Assembly: GCF_000001735.4 (NCBI RefSeq)
Contig: NC_003074.8
Span: 19,537,261 to 19,601,260, forward strand
Direction: 5' to 3'
Length of the DNA: 64,000 bases
DNA from: Arabidopsis thaliana
Taxonomy: Eukaryota > Streptophyta > Magnoliopsida > Brassicales > Brassicaceae
Within the stretch, counting starts at the first letter, position 1. Every line of letters begins with the position of its first letter. Shown here piece by piece: positions 58,427 to 64,000 of the stretch. The notes under the pieces are model-generated. The model saw only the letters and a list, made by a program, of their open reading frames with translations, did no database searches and was not told where the DNA came from. A program made the translations under genes and the position numbers.

Positions 58427-61400
58427 CTTCTCCGACCAAAGAGAGGACTTGAATCTTAGTGTCTGAAGAAGAAACTAAACTCAGAGAAAATGGAGGATTT
58501 GTGAGTATTGAGAGAGAAGAAGAAGAAGAAGATCCAAAAGTGTTTGTTCTGCTATCAGTGTTGTGTCATCTCTGTATGTATTTTTTATATATAGAAAATA
58601 AATGGCCCATTTCTTTATATATCCGAATTACTTCTTTATTTTCTAATTTTGTTTCTTTTTCTCATTTTGACAAAGTTCTTTTTTAATTCTGTTTTCCTAA
58701 ATAGACAGGTAAGATTGCGATTTTATTTTTGATTGTGATTATTGGAGTATAGTATTAATATACATGTCACTGATTTATTCTGCTAATAAATCTTGCAGGT
58801 TAGGTACTTAGCTGTTTAAAAAACATATTTTAAAATATATACTTCATTGATTCAATTTAGCTGATATAAAGAAAATCAACGTAGGTTAAGTGCCTAATGT
58901 AAGTGGTGGAGGCATTTGGATCAAGCATTTTAATTCTTAGCCAAGTTACAAAATGTTGTAATGATGTAAGAAAAGAAAAAAGATGGAGACATGACGATCG
59001 TCATTTACTCGAGCATTTTTATTAAGTTCCCAAACCTCAAATGAAAGTAAAAACATGTGCCTCTTTATAATATTGTCTCAATGTCTCCTATATCTTGTCT
59101 AGAAAGAACAAGACAGTATATTTTACTCTTAACTATTAATGTAGATGAAAAGCTTAACAAAAAAAAATGTAGATGAAAGCTCATTAATGCATATGAAATA
59201 CTATAACACGTATGCGAAAATAACTTGAATGACTACACTATACGTAAAAGCTTCATAAATACACATGTCTGGCTCACTCTATCTACCAACAAGTTATATA
59301 CTCCGTATAATTGTGACTGTGTCAGTGACGATCATCATTCCGTATTTTTCTGTATACTATTATTTTGCTTAAGTCATGAACGGACTACTAAAAGTATATA
59401 AATTCCATGTGTCGTAAAAGAAATTTAACACTTTTATTAGTAGGATCACTAGAATCCACACATTAAAACATTTGATCATCGAATATTACTGATTTATTAA
59501 GTATAAATATTCACTATGTCAAAAGAGAAAGAACAATAAAAAGAAGGAATATTCACTTTTTCTGTTTAGTGGGTCTCCAAATGACTTATCAATTGCAAAT
59601 GGGTCTTGTTACATAATACAAGTGCATCAGAAATCATGCGATGTCAGGCTTAATTCTAGTATAGAATCAGAAGAGATTATTCGTTTCCTATAATAAAAGA
59701 TTTCTGCAGTTTCATTATGTTCATTCATTATGTTCCTTCTTTTGTTTTCTGTTCATAGTTAATCTGACACCACCTAACAACGACATGTAATAGTTAATCA
59801 CGCGTGTGGAAATGACTAGCGTCAAACCGGAAATAGTGGTCGAGTATCACTATAGATTATTATTGGAATATGACATTTAAAAAATGCACTATGCAAAAGG
59901 AAAACAATACTTGCGATGTTCGGAATAGAGACGACGAGAATTACATCCACATGATTCATTTTAATGACTGATCTTTATTACGAAATTTTAGAATATACCG
60001 ACATACACATGCAGTTATATTTTATCTATATTTCACATATATCTTTATACATTATATTATAAGATCTTATTCTAGCTTCTTTTTCTCGTCGATCTTATTC
60101 TAGCTAACACAAAATAATAATCTAATTATAATCACCTATTCTAATTTATGTATATAGTTTTAAATTTTAATGTGTCAAAGTCTATCGAAAACCTATCTAA
60201 AACGAAGCCTAGTTTAAGCTGTTAAAGACTCAAAGTCCATATGTTATATAATTGGTTTCACCATCTGATTTCGATGAAATGTAAAGGAAAATCACAACAT
60301 TTGTATTCATCATGTGGACTAAATATATGTCATGAAAGAATTGTCAAAAAGGGACAAATACGTCAACAAAAATAATCGACCGCGCGTAACCAAACTACAT
60401 CTTTAAAAGCATAATTGGAGTAATTAATTCTTCAACGTTTTTATTCGGGATTTATGCTTGAAGTGTTAGATTTAGGGACCTATGAACTTTCTAGCTGTGA
60501 CAATGGAATGACATTTGCATAAATTTTTTAAAATTTGTATTTTGGACAATTTGTCATTCAAATTATCTAATGGATGACGTGAATCCAACTCCATGTGTCA
60601 TGTTATAAGTAGTGGATACCTAATAATGAAACTTACCACCAACAGCGCTATTACCGAAATTTGTGTTATCATATTTTATATTTGTTATAATCAAAGTATA
60701 TTTGAATAAATATTAATCGAATGTGCATACGCTAAATTAGTCAAACTAGTCCTGACCTAAATGCACGTACGTTGGATTTGTTCGTGGAGGTTGGCTAAGT
60801 TGACTTTGGTTCCAAGGTAGATCTAGTTGAAAGAAATTGAGTTTCAATACATTACCTAAAATCGTGTTAAGAGAAATTAGTAAAATTTGGGTTGTTTAGT
60901 TATATCTACAGTATAACTTATTTTTTCATACAGCCCATGATTAATGTATGTAACGTACGTTGACATGATCGGCATGTAGGAACTAATCCGTCGTCGATTA
61001 GTTTCAATTTTGTCTAATTTTATACTGACAAATTAATTAAACTGTTGTGGTTTAGACGTCGTTGTCATATGTGAAGTAATGATACGTTTGTCAGAGTTAC
61101 TACTAATCTTCAATGCTAGAGTTGTCAGAGTTTAAAGTTTGGTGTACTTAATATTGTAACCGGTAAAACCATTAATTTCAGAACATTTTGCTAAATCCAA
61201 TCGAATTGATAATAATCCTCCTAAAATATAGATATTCGTAATCGACACGAATCATGCATGAACCTATTCTTTTTAGGTTTTTCTATAGTATCTAAAGTGA
61301 TCATTACATTAATATTGATTATTGACGGATGCCTACAAAAAGAAATGATATATAAAAAAATTGTTTGGTTGAAGTGTTACGACGATTTACGAAGAAACGT

Positions 61401-64000
61401 AGAAAGTAGTCGGAAGAAGCATGTGGTCCCCGTGATTGACTTCTTCACACGAGTCACGACCACTACCAACGATTCTATCTCTTTGCGTGCTTGCATGTGA
61501 ATCACATTGATCTACTCGTATACGTACGTACGGTCACTTTCTCCAAAGATCAAAGACCTATAGTTTATGTATATTGTATACGGTGGTGTTTTGTTTAATG
61601 TGGTGTATTTTTTCCAGCGATTCATATAAAATACCTAGAAATATTATATTTAAAATTCCATTTAGGATTTGAAAGGTGATAAACCATCTCTAAATCAAAA
61701 GACTTGGATATGTTAGGTTCAATGAGCTACGTTGCGTTAAACATGACTCTTTAAATATTTCGATCACCCACCGAAGTATAAAACTGTTTTTCCTAAGGAA
61801 ATTTATGTAGAACACGAGGACAAATGTGCATAGTATAATTTAAAATGATAATTAGTATATCGATGGATATAGACAATTTGTCCGACGACTACCTAATTGT
61901 TCCACTACGTACAGCTTGCAAAATTTTGTTTGTTAGGAGACCTTGAAGTACTCCACGAGATTTACTCAAATAAATTAAGCGTCGTAGATTAATACTATCT
62001 GTCAACGAATATGAGGAGTCACTCGTTTTTTGTTAAATAGTTCTCGACCTCATATGATGACTAATAGCAGCGAGTCGCAGATTTCTAAATTAATGGAACT
62101 AATTTACATAAGTCTACACAGGCTGAGTAAAAATACAATGTACATTACCTTTTTCTTTTTTTCTTTTTCTTTTTTTTTGGGCAAACAATGTACATTACCA
62201 AAACTGAAAAAACACAAATTCGTTGAAAGGGTCAATAAAATCGGCTGATCAAAAAATAATCTGACCAATCTAACATAACTTTTAAAAGCGTACACGAGTT
62301 TTGTTACTTTAGTAGGTGTTAGTTTAGTAATGAAATGAAAGATTTGTGTCATTCTATAAGTAATTTCACATTAATTAATGCATGCAATAGTGAACTTGGT
62401 TATAATTTGGCCCACAGAAAGATTTACTCATTTAACCATGAGAAAGACATGACAATATAAAATAAGGTGTTCTTTAATTAGTATGTCTATAACTTTGAGA
62501 TATATACAAGAGAATTGTAAAATATATACGCCTCCATTTCTTGCATTATTTAACTGATATCGAAGGATGCTATGCAACTTACTTTCCACCAAAAGGGATT
62601 CACATGAATTTTTCCTAGCACATTTCAAAAGTTTCTAAATCTGCTATTCAACTACTGCAAAAGTCTCTAGCAGACGACTGTATCTACTACACATTTGGGC
62701 ATTCAACTAAATACCACCACGCATCTTAAACTTTTCCGCATCTTATATAAATAATATTGTTTTTGTCTATCGGTTACAAGAAATTTAAATCTTAGAGGAT
62801 AATGATGATGATGAAAGATGTGATCTGAATAAAAACGTTTCAGAAGATAAATTTCTTAAACACGATTAATAACCTTGAAACTGAACTGATCATAGATTTG
62901 TAGTACTTGTTAATTCTGAAAAACGTCATATATACACACACACACACACACAAATTACAGCTATTCGTCGACTAATAAAAAAAAAAATTACAACTTATAT
63001 TCTAAATAGTGGATTAGGTTGATTGTTCTTTTAAGTCATAAATGTCCCACCATATTTGTTGTCTTTTTATTAGGGGGGAAAACGTAGACACATAAAATCA
63101 GTTTATTCGTCATCCTCCTCACAAATTAAGCATATCACACAAAAATAAGAGATATTAAATGAAAATTTTGGTTGTGCTTCACTGTCTTATTTATTTCCAG
63201 TTTACTTTAAATTTAAGACGAAGACCTAACACTATGACCTCCATACTTAATAGAGTTTGCCCCACCAACAAACTTTATGAATATGCATCTTGCATCACAT
63301 CTTTCGTTATGCTAATTAATAACAGTTTGGCTCATCACATGTGAACATACCCAACGTAATTCCCATTACTTTAAAATTATGAATCTGATCGTAGCGTTTA
63401 TAAGTGTCCAAACAAGTTTTCTTTCAGAGAACCACAAAGTTATACTATTTAAAACTAAACCAAAAGAATTACTAACAAAATCGAACAAAGAAAATAACTT
63501 AAATGCAGTTCAATTTTTGCTAAGTTTTTGTTCAATCTTTAACCAACAAAAAGAGAAAATCCAAAAAGCGAATCTGACGCTCATAGTATTTCATCTTTTC
63601 ATTCACATTAATCAATATTTGCTTTCACAATCCCACATTATAAATAACATTATTCCTAACTAATATATTTAGAATGAGTAGATTTAACTGAATTCCACTC
63701 TACGACTGGAAATAAATTTGATTATCACTAGCAAAAGGGACTAATATCATGTTAAATTTATGAATTTCTAACTCAAAATTTTCAAGTTTTCTTCGGTTTG
63801 TGTATATATCAAAACTAATTCTAAGAAAACCTAGTCGAGCCGAGGACATGGAACAATGAGAGATGTCCAATTAAAGATCGAATTGACATTTCAAGGGTCG
63901 TCCAATGCCCATTAGAGTCTACGAATTACTATTTCAAGGCCCATTTGCTTTCATATTGTAAATTACTCCCTTCATTTGAGATTACAGTAAATGTGGTTTT
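58427..64000. other. Gene-poor right end (5.5 kb)
   Basis: The first 200-300 bases are the IQM3 leader and promoter, with a GAAGAA-rich tract at 58510-58540. Beyond this I recognise no gene, RNA or transposon. The longest frames (61258-61500 plus, 62104-62352 minus, 63379-63663 plus) are AT-rich, lack domains and have no convincing splice partners. A CA repeat lies at 62934-62952. Confidence 0.5.
62934..62952. repeat. (CA)n microsatellite
   Basis: Nine to ten CA units in the gene-poor right end. Confidence 0.9.

Noticed and set aside
61258-61500. 80-codon plus-strand frame in the gene-poor tail
   Set aside because: Hydrophobic start by AT-rich chance, no known domain, no promoter or splice signals that convince.
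63159-63344. Possible small secreted peptide (MKILVVLHCLIYFQF start)
   Set aside because: The hydrophobic N-terminus is short and the remainder shows no motif; not enough to call a gene.

Overview
The window is plant nuclear DNA and matches Arabidopsis thaliana chromosome 3. It is AT-rich and intergenic-poor, with short GT-AG introns. The spliced proteins match, in order and in length as far as I recall them, the block At3g52720 to At3g52870. Locus names come from recall; exon coordinates were read from the sequence and checked by summing exons to whole codons.

Layout, left to right. Position 1-1543 has no recognised gene. It is followed by alpha carbonic anhydrase ACA1 (minus), the small complex III subunit QCR9 (minus), a roughly 360 bp foldback repeat, the cryptochrome inhibitor BIC1 (minus), an unrecognised two-exon small secreted peptide gene (plus), the plastid division gene FTSZ2-2 (minus), a YIP1-type Golgi/ER membrane protein (minus), and tRNA-Asp(GTC) (plus). 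After a quiet 2.7 kb come ZPR3 (minus), purple acid phosphatase PAP20 (minus), a small LysM protein (minus), the A20/AN1 stress protein SAP6 (plus), and the tandem pair PAP21 and PAP22 (minus). An LTR fossil (solo LTR) follows, then beta-galactosidase BGAL2 (plus), a patch of gene debris (a BOP1 fragment and a second copy of the BGAL2 3' end), vacuolar sorting receptor VSR1 (plus), Mediator subunit MED28 (minus) and IQM3 (minus). The last 5.5 kb shows no convincing gene.

These are ordinary eukaryotic genes, each with its own promoter, and they do not form an operon. Several share themes: secretory, vacuolar and wall functions (ACA1, YIP1, three PAPs, BGAL2, VSR1), plastids (FTSZ2-2, ACA1) and light or development (BIC1, ZPR3). 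The three PAP genes are local paralogues. PAP21 and PAP22 share four identical internal exon lengths, while PAP20 has lost one of their introns and carries a different one.

The less ordinary material is the long hairpin at 7.5-7.85 kb, the unknown peptide gene at 11.7 kb, the solo LTR with a perfect 5 bp target duplication, and the BOP1/BGAL2 debris at 49.0-50.1 kb, which has a 12 bp direct repeat on either side of the BOP1 piece. I found no convincing new multi-gene system.
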